The notes below the pieces were generated by a model, which saw nothing but the letters and a program-made list of their open reading frames with translations, searched no databases and was not told the origin of the DNA. A stretch of DNA of 64,000 nucleotides from Mesocentrotus franciscanus (Eukaryota > Echinodermata > Echinoidea > Camarodonta > Strongylocentrotidae). The stretch covers positions 12,406,651 through 12,470,650 of the forward strand of contig CP137679.1 in assembly GCA_037976565.1 (NCBI GenBank), written 5' to 3'. A program made the translations under genes and the position numbers. Positions 12,101-20,462 of this stretch are shown here, piece by piece; position 1 is the first letter of the stretch, and each line of letters begins with the position of its first letter.

Positions 12101-15100
12101 ATGAATTGAATGAATTGAATTGAAATTGTAGTCTCGCACACCACAAACCTGCTGTCCCATCAAGATATACCCCCAGTTTCTTGGAGAGTCTACGGTTGAG
12201 GAAAGCGTATAAGACAATGAATTTTCCATATCGGGTGATTGGTGGAAATTGCAGAGTATTACCTGAGGCCTGTTGGTCATACACCTGAAGGCTAATCCTG
12301 GTGATTGACAACACCTGTTATTGGGTTACTATGCATCTTTAAATAGGTGAATCACTCTCTCTCTTTCTTCCAGATGGACTTCAACACCATGATACTGTCT
12401 GCCCAGTTCTGGCCTAACCTCAAGGAGGAGAAGCTTGAGGTGCCACAGGAAATCAAACAGTGGATGGAAACCTACACCAAATCCTATGAGGTTAGCAGAT
12501 GAAAGCAATATCTCTTTATGTGATTGCATTTTGGTGCAAGTTTGAATTGTAGTGTCCTTTTTTCATTGTCCCTCTTGAAACAAAATTCTTTTGTGATGTC
12601 TATAAACTTACCTATGAATTTCAAGCAAAAAGCCTAGTTTTACTTTGTCATAATTAGATACATAGCTTATGGGCAGTTTAAACTGCCTCTGGCAATAGAA
12701 GGTTTTAATTGATTAACATGTCCAAATTTTCTGTGTTCTACCAACAGGTGTTGAAGGGAATGAGAACCCTGAACTGGAAGACCAATCTAGGCCAAGTGAC
12801 CCTTGACATTGAGCTAAGAGATAGGACAGTGACTCTGACAGTCTCTCCTATACAGGCCACCATCATTATGCACTTTCAAGACAGAGGTAGGTTGGAATAA
12901 GATTTGATATTGGGTCTATCACACACAGGGGGTGTTACAGGGGGTATATGTGACCATTGACAACGAGCTAAGAGATGGGACAGTGACATTAATAGTATAG
13001 TTATATCGACTGCTACGAGAGGACTAGCTGTTTCTATACGCTCAAGGGATAGTTGAATCCCCTGCTATCACCCCGAGGTGCGCCTGGGTGGGCGGTGCGC
13101 CGAGGGGTGATAGCAGGGATTCAACTATCCCGCGAGCCAGTATAGAAACAGCTAGTCCTCAGTATTAAAGCAGTCGATATGACTTTATATGCCGAATTAA
13201 AACAAAAATCTACCAAGAATTCTTACCTTAGCCTTTTAGTGAGTAAAAATTTGTTAAAACATCACAGAAAATCTGAAACACTGTCTGTTAATCTTCGCTT
13301 AAAAATGAGTGAAAGTTTCAATCATTTGGGAATTGCAGACAAAGAGCACTGTATGGCGTCCGTGCTCGCACGTAGACAATTTTAACACGCAAACCAATGG
13401 GGATCGCAGTAAACCAATGGGAATCGCAGGATAATGAGGATATGAGGGTAGAAACTTTTAACTAGGCCCTGTGGGCTATTGCTATGCCCTGTGAGTTGGG
13501 CATGGCTTGAAATCACGACTCCAATTTCGACCAATCAGATGGCTAGATTTCTAAAGTGAGGTATATAATCTCTTCTATACAGGCCACCATCATTATGTAC
13601 TTCCAAGACAAATTTTAATATACACCCGTAGAATACTAGTATGGAATCTCAAACATATAGAGCAAAACAATTTTGATAATTTGTTCCCTTTAAAGGTACT
13701 ATGTCCTATTTGCAGCCAACATCAAATTCTGTAGAACTTTGCAGGAATTATGAATATGTCATGTATGTCCTATCTGTGAAATTTAAACGTTAGCAGTGTC
13801 CTAATATTCAAATTATGCAAGGAAACCCATTTACTTTCTAGACTTCACTGTCAGACACTATTGAGTGACTGACTGACTTTTTTTCTTTGGTAATAACATA
13901 CATAAAATGAGCTGTAAAGGGTACATGAGCATTTGTCTACATCAATAACCCACTTCTTGTAATGGCCAAAATTAAACTGATTGAATCTTTGCGCAGCACA
14001 AAACGTACGACCATTCGGTACAAGGGTCTGAAAATCAGACTATTTACTAAAAGGATTGCAATCTCTAAGTCAATTCGACAACTAACGGTCGTTATTTTCC
14101 CACAAGACATTTTCAAGCCCTTTCATTTTTAGGGAAGTTCTAAATTAGTATTATCTTTCAAATGCTGATGGAATTTAACCTTTTCATTTTTTTGGCCTGC
14201 AAATGGGACATACACTGTAGTACCTGTAACAAAAAAGTGTTATTTTGCATTCCATAGAGAGATGGACCATCCAGGAACTGAGTGAGAAGATGCAGGTGCC
14301 TGGGGGAGCTGTTCGTCGCAAGATAGCGTACTGGCAGAGCCAGGGCCTGCTGAAAGAGGAGTCGCATGACACATTTGTCTTAGTGGAAGAAAAACAAGGC
14401 TCCACCCAAAATCAGGAGATGGTAATGATTGACAGCGACGAGGAGGCGGAGTCAGCGACTGCATCCGTGGAGGACCAGAAAGAGGAGAATCTTCAGGTAA
14501 CTGGACAAGGGGGGTGTTTCACAAAGACTAAGATCGACTTTAAGTTGGACTTAAATATGGCAGGCCATTCATGCCACTGGTTGCTCTCACCATTGGTCTC
14601 TTAATTATGATCTTTAGATAATATTTCTTCCTTCAATGATGCATTATCAAAAAATGTAAATTCTGTAGATTTGAGACCGTGATTTGTATGTCCCTTGAGA
14701 GACCAACGCCAGTAAATGGTGAGAGGAAACAGTGGCATGAACGGCCTGCCATAGTTAAGTCCAACTTAAAGTCGATCTTAGTCTTTGTGAAACACCCCCA
14801 AGACCTGTTCGTTTAATCCAACCTTTAGAGCAAGTTGATTTGAAGGAAATCAGACAGAGCAGAGATACAGAGTCTTGGTAATCCAATAAACGATATAAAG
14901 TGATGAATTTTGAAAAAATTAATAGCACTGTATATATGGAAATTTCAAATTAGTCTGTTGGTCATGTTACTGTGATGCATTGTTGGACAATTATCCCTTT
15001 TGCTCCCAATCACAGAATGACTCAAATGTAAATTTTCAAAAGATTATTGTAAATTGGGCAGATGCTGTCCAAGTGAAAGAGTCATGGTGCATAAAACCAA

Positions 15101-15405
15101 GGGGTCATCATTAGACAATTTAAACCAACAACCACTCATTTTGACCGTTTCAAAACCTTCAATGCTTATTTGAGATATCATTATTTCCATTACAGATGTA
15201 CTGGTCATTTATCACTGGTATGCTGATGAACCTTGAAAGCCTTCCGTTGGAGCGAATCCACTCCATGCTTAAGATGTTTGCCATCCAGGGACCTTCTACG
15301 ACAGAGTTCACAGAGAATGAGCTCCGACATCTTCTAGAGACCAAGGTTAGGGAACAGCAGCTTATTTACTCGGCAGGGACCTATCGCCTTCCTCAACAAA
15401 GGTAG
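3159..15405 (+). CDS. ANAPC2: ANAPC2, cullin-like subunit 2 of the anaphase-promoting complex
   Basis: Thirteen exons: 3159-3266, 4312-4895, 5828-5960, 7004-7159, 7540-7681, 8043-8160, 9128-9303, 9897-10134, 10960-11218, 12374-12490, 12748-12886, 14258-14496, 15196-15405 (TAG). All GT-AG and frame-consistent, about 872 aa (human about 822). The protein is the scaffold that holds APC11 and recruits E2 enzymes for mitotic ubiquitination. Exons 1-7 give the cullin repeats, exon 8 the start of the cullin-homology domain (SRELFVNEYRNLLADRIL), exons 10-11 its C-terminal part, exon 12 a winged helix (RWTIQELSEKM), exon 13 the WHB domain ending LIYSAGTYRLPQQR. Two departures from vertebrate length are an Asp-rich acidic tract in exon 2 (4750-4830) and a Glu/Lys-rich exon 9. 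Start supported by the first in-frame ATG after the short divergent promoter; exon 1 is the least certain. Confidence 0.95.
3415..3545. other. Short GC-rich island in ANAPC2 intron 1
   Basis: About 130 bp dominated by G and C, including GGGGCCGGGGGCCGGGGCGG near 3456-3475, within an otherwise AT-rich intron. It contains several GGGG runs and Sp1-like GGGGCGG. Placement 150-280 bp into the first intron would suit a downstream promoter element or a CpG-rich repeat fragment; the sequence does not decide. The remainder of intron 1 (3546-4311) is AT-rich with poly-T runs and nothing recognisable. Confidence 0.45.
5550..5790 (+). mobile_element. 3' part of a tRNA-type SINE with (TTA)n tail
   Basis: The segment GCAGGGCCCTCAGGGAG..., GATGAGGCTACCCTGGGTAA, followed by a 170-bp TTA/ATT-rich tail, is shared (same order) with the elements at 44660-44935 and, on the minus strand, 36134-36385. 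The tRNA-like head is missing here. Lies in ANAPC2 intron 2, ending about 40 bp before exon 3. Confidence 0.7.
8690..9075 (-). mobile_element. TTAA-type MITE family B, copy 1
   Basis: 386 bp bounded by TTAA at both ends, beginning TTAAAGTGACTCGGTAACAT and ending TTGTTAAAAGATGCCTTTAA. It is the reverse complement of the copies at 16671-17043 and 59088-59471, with a few indels. It ends 52 bp upstream of the ANAPC2 exon 7 acceptor. No coding capacity. Confidence 0.85.
10171..10410. repeat. Dispersed repeat G, copy 1
   Basis: Starts near CCCTTTCAGGACAGGATTTA and shares with 17421-17650 the blocks AAATTGATCACATAT, TTCTTCAAATTGGCAAC and TTGCCAATTTAAGGATTT in the same order. Class unknown; no terminal repeats found. 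In ANAPC2 intron 8. The rest of that intron (10411-10959) shows nothing recognisable. Confidence 0.6.
10960..11218 (+). CDS. ANAPC2: ANAPC2 exon 9, Glu/Lys-rich insertion exon
   Basis: Codes residues about 552-638. After CNTHVLSEKEKKRK the exon is nearly all Glu, Lys and Asp for about 60 residues (two to five residue runs of E and K), ending with PTHPSPEGVPSPEE. Vertebrate ANAPC2 has only a short charged linker here. The composition predicts a single alpha helix or an unstructured charged linker between the cullin-homology core and the C-terminal winged helices. The purine-rich coding strand (GAAGAGGAGAAG repeats) suggests growth by repeat slippage. Flanking splice sites are good and frame is kept, so I take it as a real exon. 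Confidence 0.85.
12945..13615 (+). pseudogene. Broken duplicate of ANAPC2 exon 11, split by an inserted foldback element
   Basis: 12950-12990 repeats the middle of exon 11 (shared GAGCTAAGAGAT.GGACAGTGAC) and 13571-13612 repeats its end (TATACAGGCCACCATCATTATG), each with a few substitutions. The two parts would be contiguous in exon 11 but are separated here by about 580 bp containing the large hairpin at 13003-13180. The copy has no usable donor in the position of exon 11 and its frame is broken, so it is a decayed pseudo-exon within intron 11. Confidence 0.8.
13003..13180. repeat. Long near-perfect hairpin (about 70-bp arms, 30-bp loop)
   Basis: Left arm from ATATCGACTGCTACGAGAGG to CCCTGCTATCACCCC; right arm GGGGTGATAGCAGGGATTCA back to AAGCAGTCGATAT. 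The arms pair over about 70 bp with few mismatches; the loop holds GGTGCGCCTGGGTGGGCGGTG, itself partly self-complementary. It is the core of a foldback-type insertion (about 12991-13570) inside the duplicated exon 11 segment. Confidence 0.85.
13690..14230 (+). mobile_element. TTAA-type MITE family A, copy 1
   Basis: About 540 bp. Left end TTAAAGGTACTATGTCC; right end GCCTGCAAATGGGACATA then a small insertion before TAGTACCTGTAAC. Body matches 17817-18361 (inverted), 25622-26155 and 60502-61042. In ANAPC2 intron 11, ending 28 bp before the exon 12 acceptor. Short unrelated ORFs only. Confidence 0.88.
14511..14799. mobile_element. Foldback MITE with perfect 42-bp arms
   Basis: Positions 14513-14554 (GGTGTTTCACAAAGACTAAG...) are the exact reverse complement of 14755-14796, flanked by a G run on the left and C run on the right. 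The 200-bp centre has a second weaker inverted pairing (GAGACC / GGTCTC, TGGCAGGCC / GGCCTGCCA). It starts about 14 bp inside ANAPC2 intron 12, just past the exon 12 donor. Confidence 0.85.
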
Positions 15406-15990
15406 AACTGTTTCTGAAGGACTTTGAAGAAGATTTTTATGTTCCAAGGGGTTTCCCAGATAGAGTTTGCAGAAAATAAGCTCCAACATCTTGTAGACTG
15501 GGTTTAGGAAACGGCAGCTTAATTACTCGGCAGGGACATATCGCCTTCCTCAACAAAGGTTGAACTGGTTTCTGAAGGACTTTGAAGAAGATTTTTATGT
15601 TCTAAGGGGTTTCCCAGATAGAGTTTGCAGAAAATAAGCTCCAACATCTTGTAGACTGGGTTTAGGAAACAGCAGCTTGTCTACTCTGCTGGGACATGTC
15701 GCCATCCTCAACAAAGGTAGAACTGGTCTCTGGGGACCTTTCTGAAAATGTTTCCAGTCCAAGGGCCATCCTTGATCGAATTTACATAGAATGAGCTCCA
15801 ACATCTTGTAGAGTGAGTTTAGGAAATGGCAGCTTTTTTTACTCGGCTGGGACCTATTGGAAGGAAGGCTGTGGAAGGCGTATCCAATCCAAATTGTTTT
15901 GTTACAAAGACAAGCTAAGAGACTACGGTCCGAGAATGGCAGCTCTTCGGTTTGAATGGGACACAATGCCTCAATCAAGACAGAACTGAT
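15290..15990 (+). repeat. Tandem copies of the ANAPC2 last-exon end, extending into the 3' UTR
   Basis: The coding end of exon 13 (CAGAGAATGAGCTCCGACAT ... CTCAACAAAGGTAGAACTG) is followed by three or more decayed copies. CAACAAAGG recurs at 15394, 15551 and 15709, a period of 157-158 bp; the motif GCTCCAACATCTTGTAGA recurs near 15481, 15638 and 15795; later copies (to about 15990) are more diverged. Copies after the first have stops and are not translated. Copies 2 and 3 are closer to each other than to copy 1. Confidence 0.92.
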
Positions 15991-16225
15991 CTTAAAGACT
16001 TTTTGGAGGGGGTAGGAAGTTAACTCTTTTTTTGCAAGGTGCATGTATGCCAGTGTGATTCTTTAAGTGATATAGACACTTCAAAGAATATCTCACTCTA
16101 CTTGAACATGATACCCCGTTGCAGCACCAAATATTTGAACTTCATTTGTGATTTGTCGCTGTTGTAATTGTAATATGAAACTGTAACGATGTGTATATAT
16201 TGAATAAAATTATACATATGAACTT
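15406..16225 (+). other. ANAPC2: ANAPC2 3' UTR with polyadenylation signal
   Basis: AATAAA at 16203-16208 (context TATATTGAATAAAATTATAC) is the first strong polyadenylation signal after the stop at 15405, giving an UTR of about 820 nt. Most of the UTR is the tandem-duplicated exon 13 sequence. No transcript evidence was available. Confidence 0.65.
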
Positions 16226-16540
16226 TGTAGATTACTTTTGTCAGCTAGTCATTTATTTATGGACTGAACTTCCTTTTGTCGGCCTCTTTGTCAAGATGGC
16301 TTTATTTCATTTGAGTAAAATGATATGTGAATTGTAAAGGCTTGTTTACACTTTTTTTTTGTGAGCGTACGCGAGCGTACTGCACTTCACATTTTGTTAT
16401 CTTACAACACAGAGATGAGTGAGTATGCATATAACTTTGTTGTGTGCAGCCCCTTTTTGATTACCACTTACCATTCATTTAGTACACAAAAGAACTACTT
16501 TACAGCAGCATATGTGAATGAGCCTTTACTATTTTTCATT

Positions 16541-17115
16541 CGGAGGCGCAATGGCTTGGTGGTCAAGCAGTGGTCTCGTAACCGGGAGGTCCCGGATTAG
16601 AAACCAAGTCGATGCGCTAGTGCCCTTTGGTAAGGTATTAATCCTCATTACCAAGTCCCTTGAAGAGGACTTAAAGGCATCGTTTAACAATGTTAAATCT
16701 GAGATGCATGGCCCTACGTGTTATCAGTGTCTGTGATATGGTGCAATATTGAAGCCCTAAAAAAATTGCACTTCAAAATGATCATGAAGTGCCACAAAAA
16801 AGTAAAAATCTTTGAGTGACCGGTTTTACCATACTCTTTTTCCCCAATAGACTGTAGTGTTAGGAAAACGAAAAATGAAATTTCGATTTCCAATCATAAA
16901 TATCTTGATAATCAGACAGGCGATCGGCTTGTAAAAGTCATGGGATTCCTGACTGACCTAAAGGTTTATAATTATGATTGCAGCATGAGCTAAGTCCAGG
17001 ATTTTGTTTCAGAATCTGAGGCAATGTTACCGAGTCACTTTAAACCCGTCGGTCCCTGGTTGCTTACTTACGAGCATACACATGCTTTCTAAGCAGTCAG
17101 GTAAAAACAAACAAA
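16541..17115 (+). mobile_element. tRNA-type SINE interrupted by a TTAA MITE
   Basis: Head GGCGCAATGGCTTGGTGGTC and TAACCGGGAGGTCCCGGATT resemble tRNA A- and B-box regions. It continues through TGCCCTTTGG and GAGGACTTAA at 16670, then resumes after the inserted MITE at 17044 with CCCGTCGGTCCCTGGTTGCT and GTCAGGTAAAAACAAAC. Uninterrupted relatives are at 27327-27490 and, minus strand, 33940-34065. Confidence 0.85.
16671..17043 (+). mobile_element. TTAA-type MITE family B, copy 2, nested in a SINE
   Basis: 373 bp from TTAAAGGCATCGTTTAACAA to ACCGAGTCACTTTAA. It sits in the SINE exactly at a TTAA that occurs once in the uninterrupted SINE copy at 33940-34065 (GACTTAAAGC read on the minus strand) and twice here, one on each side. 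That is the expected footprint of insertion with TTAA duplication. Confidence 0.9.
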
Positions 17116-17420
17116 ACAGTTCCACTCGGCTTATTGAATGTTATTACATGAAGGTAACGAGTCCATGTGTAAGCTTAATGCATTTATTTCAAACACAACT
17201 TAACTTGTCAGTTGATGAATAATGAATTTATTTTAAAATAGCCAAGTATGCAAGATTGAAAGAAATACATGTACTGTACCATAGATGCAAAATATTACTC
17301 TACGCAAATGATACGCATGATAAAAAGACATTTTATTGAGAAGTAGATTTTGTCTGTTGAGAGCCAGAAGGGTGTTAACTCATATACTGTAATACAGAGT
17401 TAATGCCCCTTTGGCACTTA

Positions 17421-17650
17421 ACCCTTTCAGGACAGGATTTATTTATAGGGCTAAATTGATCACATATCATTCTTCAAATTGGCAACAATTGTATTTTTTC
17501 TTTTATTGCTACATTGTTGAAAACAATATACATGGGCGAGAATGTTGTCAAAAAGTTAAAAATATGCCTACATATAACTTTGATTGACAAACAATGATTT
17601 CTAATCAATAAATGTGTTGCCAATTTAAGGATTTCAAACATTATTTTCTT
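17421..17650. repeat. Dispersed repeat G, copy 2
   Basis: Begins CCCTTTCAGGACAGGATTTA and runs parallel to 10171-10410 up to TTGCCAATTTAAGGATTT. Class unknown. 17116-17420 before it contains nothing recognised. Confidence 0.6.
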
Positions 17651-17816
17651 TTTGAAAATTCCTGACCTCAACACAAGATAGTCATGAAACAAAAGTGGAT
17701 GCAGTATGTGCATACATTTTTGCCCTTTCTGCTCATACATCTGGCATATTTTTAGGGCTGTTAATCAAAAGTTATAGAGCCAAACCACAACATGTGGAAT
17801 GATTGTACATGCAGTA

Positions 17817-18361
17817 TTAAAGGTACTATGTCCCATTTGCAGGCCAAAAAAATTAAAAGGTTAGATTCCAACAGCATTTGAAAGACAATACTAATTTAGA
17901 ACTTCCCTAAAAAGAAGGGGGCTTGAAAATGTCTTTAAATGGGAAAAATAACAACTATTAGTTGTCGAATCGACTTAAAAGCTATAGAGTCAGTAAATAA
18001 TAGTCTGATTTTTCAGACCATTGTACTGAATGGTCGTACGTTTTATGCTGCGCAAAGATTCAATCAGTTTAATTTTGGCCATTACAAGAAGTGGGTTATT
18101 GATGTAGACAAATGCTCATGTACCCTTTACAGCTCATTTTATGTATGTTATTACCAAAGATGAAAAAAAGCCAGTCAGTCACTCAATATAGTGTCTGACA
18201 GTGAAGTCTAGCAAGTAAACAGGTTTACTTTTGCATAATTTGAATATTAGGACACTGCTAACGTTTAAATTTCACAGATGGGACATAGATGACATATTCA
18301 TAATTCCTGAAAAGTTCTACAGAATTTGATGTTGGCTGCATAAGGGACATAGTATCTTTAA
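17817..18361 (-). mobile_element. TTAA-type MITE family A, copy 2 (inverted)
   Basis: 545 bp from TTAAAGGTACTATGTCCCAT to GGGACATAGTATCTTTAA, both ends TTAA; inverted relative to the other three copies. Terminal inverted repeats of about 27 bp are visible (TACTATGTCCCATTTGCAGG at the left; TGCATAAGGGACATAGTA, slightly eroded, at the right). Confidence 0.88.
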
Positions 18362-20246
18362 ACAAATGCCGTTTGGAGATTGAAATTTGCATAAAGAATA
18401 TAAAAAATACAGTTTTAACAGTCTGATAGAACTAAGTGAAAACTATGCACAATACATGTACATGTAATTAATATGAAAGACTTTTATTACACCCTTGTCT
18501 ACCCTAACAAAGCATAAACTCAAAAACACAATCAGGTTTTCAATATGAAAATTTACATCATTTGCGATATCTTTTTGGAAAAAGAGAGAATAGTGTGACC
18601 TTCAAAATCATAATTAAATCGAGGCACCTTGTGAGTTGGTTCCAGTAATTTATGTAGTTCCAAAAAGAGGAATAACTGGCTGGTAAAGTCACATTGGACT
18701 ACCACGTTCGATTGTAATTCGCATCTCTTGAAAAGTACAAAGAATATATGACTTTTGGTCTGAAGTATATACAAAATGTTATTTAAAAAATGGTTAAAGG
18801 TAACTTGTGCTCCATAGAATACATGTATCTCAAATTGTAAATGTAGGCCATACATTATGACCTTGCATTTCTTTGTGCATTTGCAGCTTTCTTAAAAACA
18901 AATGGAAACCCAGAATAATTTTTTTATATCAAATTACAAATTAACATAACAAGCAATGTCAGAACTTTCTGTGGCAAGATTAATTTTAAATTTTTCAATG
19001 ATTTCCTTTTCTTTTCTTTAACAAATTTTGTAAAAAGTATGATTTCCATCTTTAATTTCAGGCTCCATCATTATTATTTTCATAATGCCAATTTCATCAA
19101 GTCATAATTCTAATCATTTCACCACTTAGGAAAATGCAGCACAATTTAAGAACACCATCAAAATAAACAGGAAATAAAAAATAGAGTAATTTACTTTACT
19201 TATATCTTTGAGTATGCCAAGATGTAAATGTTTACACTTATGAATACAAAACTAAGACTGTCACAATGCTTAATGAGTTCGACAACATGGAATACAAAAT
19301 GCCAATTTATGATTTTATGATTACAAATATTCAAAAGACAAATTAGCCCAAAATTTAATTGAATCCAATGCATCTTTCAACGAGATTGCTCAGAGAGGCT
19401 TTTCAGAGACATGCCCGACATTGCAACACCATCTGCATTCATATACTTCAATCAGATTTTAGAAAAATCCAAGAATCATAAATGTAACTAATTGAAATTT
19501 ATTAAGTGTAATATTTATGTGATTAATACAGTTATTTTCAACTGATAAACTCGCGTCAGATATATTTTTAACCCTTTTACATGAGCCAGTCAAAATGAGA
19601 GCTAAAAGTAACCCCAAATTTCTATACAATCCTCAACTTAGACTGGCTGTATTTGATAGCTTGAGCGGTTTTATAAGGTTATATCAAACTAAACTTATTT
19701 TTCCAATTTTTGCCCTGAAAGCAGCAGAACAAGCAGATATGCTTATTGATTTCAATATGCAAATAATTCAGAGGTAAATAACTTTTTTATATATTCTTGG
19801 AGAATACTACCAAAACATACAAAGTATTACAGGATCAGCATCCTGCTTATCTAAGCAACCAAGTATTGATTAAGACGAAATGTTATTGAGTCTGTCTACA
19901 GTAATTCGCTTTCAAATCGTAAGTTCAGCACAATATCAATATGGAAAAATTCAGATTTAGCCATTAGAAATTTGTACAAAGTAAATTTTGTGAGTTACAC
20001 AGAGAATCCATAGAGTTCAAAATTTCATTTTGTACTTCAATTTGCTATTAGATCTGTGTTCTTGAAGATTCATACACATCAAATTCTATTAAGGCTAAAA
20101 AATAATAGGAAGTACAAATGTGATTTGCTTTATAATATTTCCCTGTTATCGGCATGGCAGGTGTGTTTGAGAGATTTTGATCAATGATTTATGTAGAAAA
20201 AGCTCTATTACAACAATATGAGTGTCGCATACTGGAGACTGATGCT
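18362..20246. other. Intergenic space between convergent ANAPC2 and PAPPA ends, including probable PAPPA 3' UTR
   Basis: AT-rich with no recognised coding sequence. It should contain the PAPPA 3' UTR, read leftward from 20246; TTTATT (AATAAA on the minus strand) occurs near 19498 and is a candidate polyadenylation signal, not confirmed. No clear repeat family was recognised here. Confidence 0.4.
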
Positions 20247-20462
20247 CTATGGTGGTGGTCGGTTCAGCTGTCGCACCCAACCGTTCCTCTGGCGGATGTT
20301 CTCGATGGCATCAGGGTCGTTGCACTCGCACCCCTCGCCGCAGTTTTCGGGGAAGGTGATGACTTCACCCGTCGGGGCTGTAGAGGGGCAACAAGCCCCA
20401 CTATCCCATAGGCAGTAGGCTCTGTTGTTCCTCCTCTCACATTCGTCATCACCGATGAAATA
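20247..20462 (-). CDS. PAPPA: PAPPA exon 19: C-terminal LNR and stop
   Basis: Reads YFIGDDECERRNNRAYCLWD, then SGACC and a tail with CGEGCECNDPDAIENIRQRN, stop TAG at 20249-20247. The pattern matches the third LNR (LNR3) and C-terminus of vertebrate PAPP-A. The usual DGGDC ending of an LNR is DSGAC here, so one Asp position normally used for calcium is Ala. Confidence 0.9.
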   Translation of the reverse strand, partial: YFIGDDECERRNNRAYCLWDSGACCPSTAPTGEVITFPENCGEGCECNDPDAIENIRQRNGWVRQLNRPPP

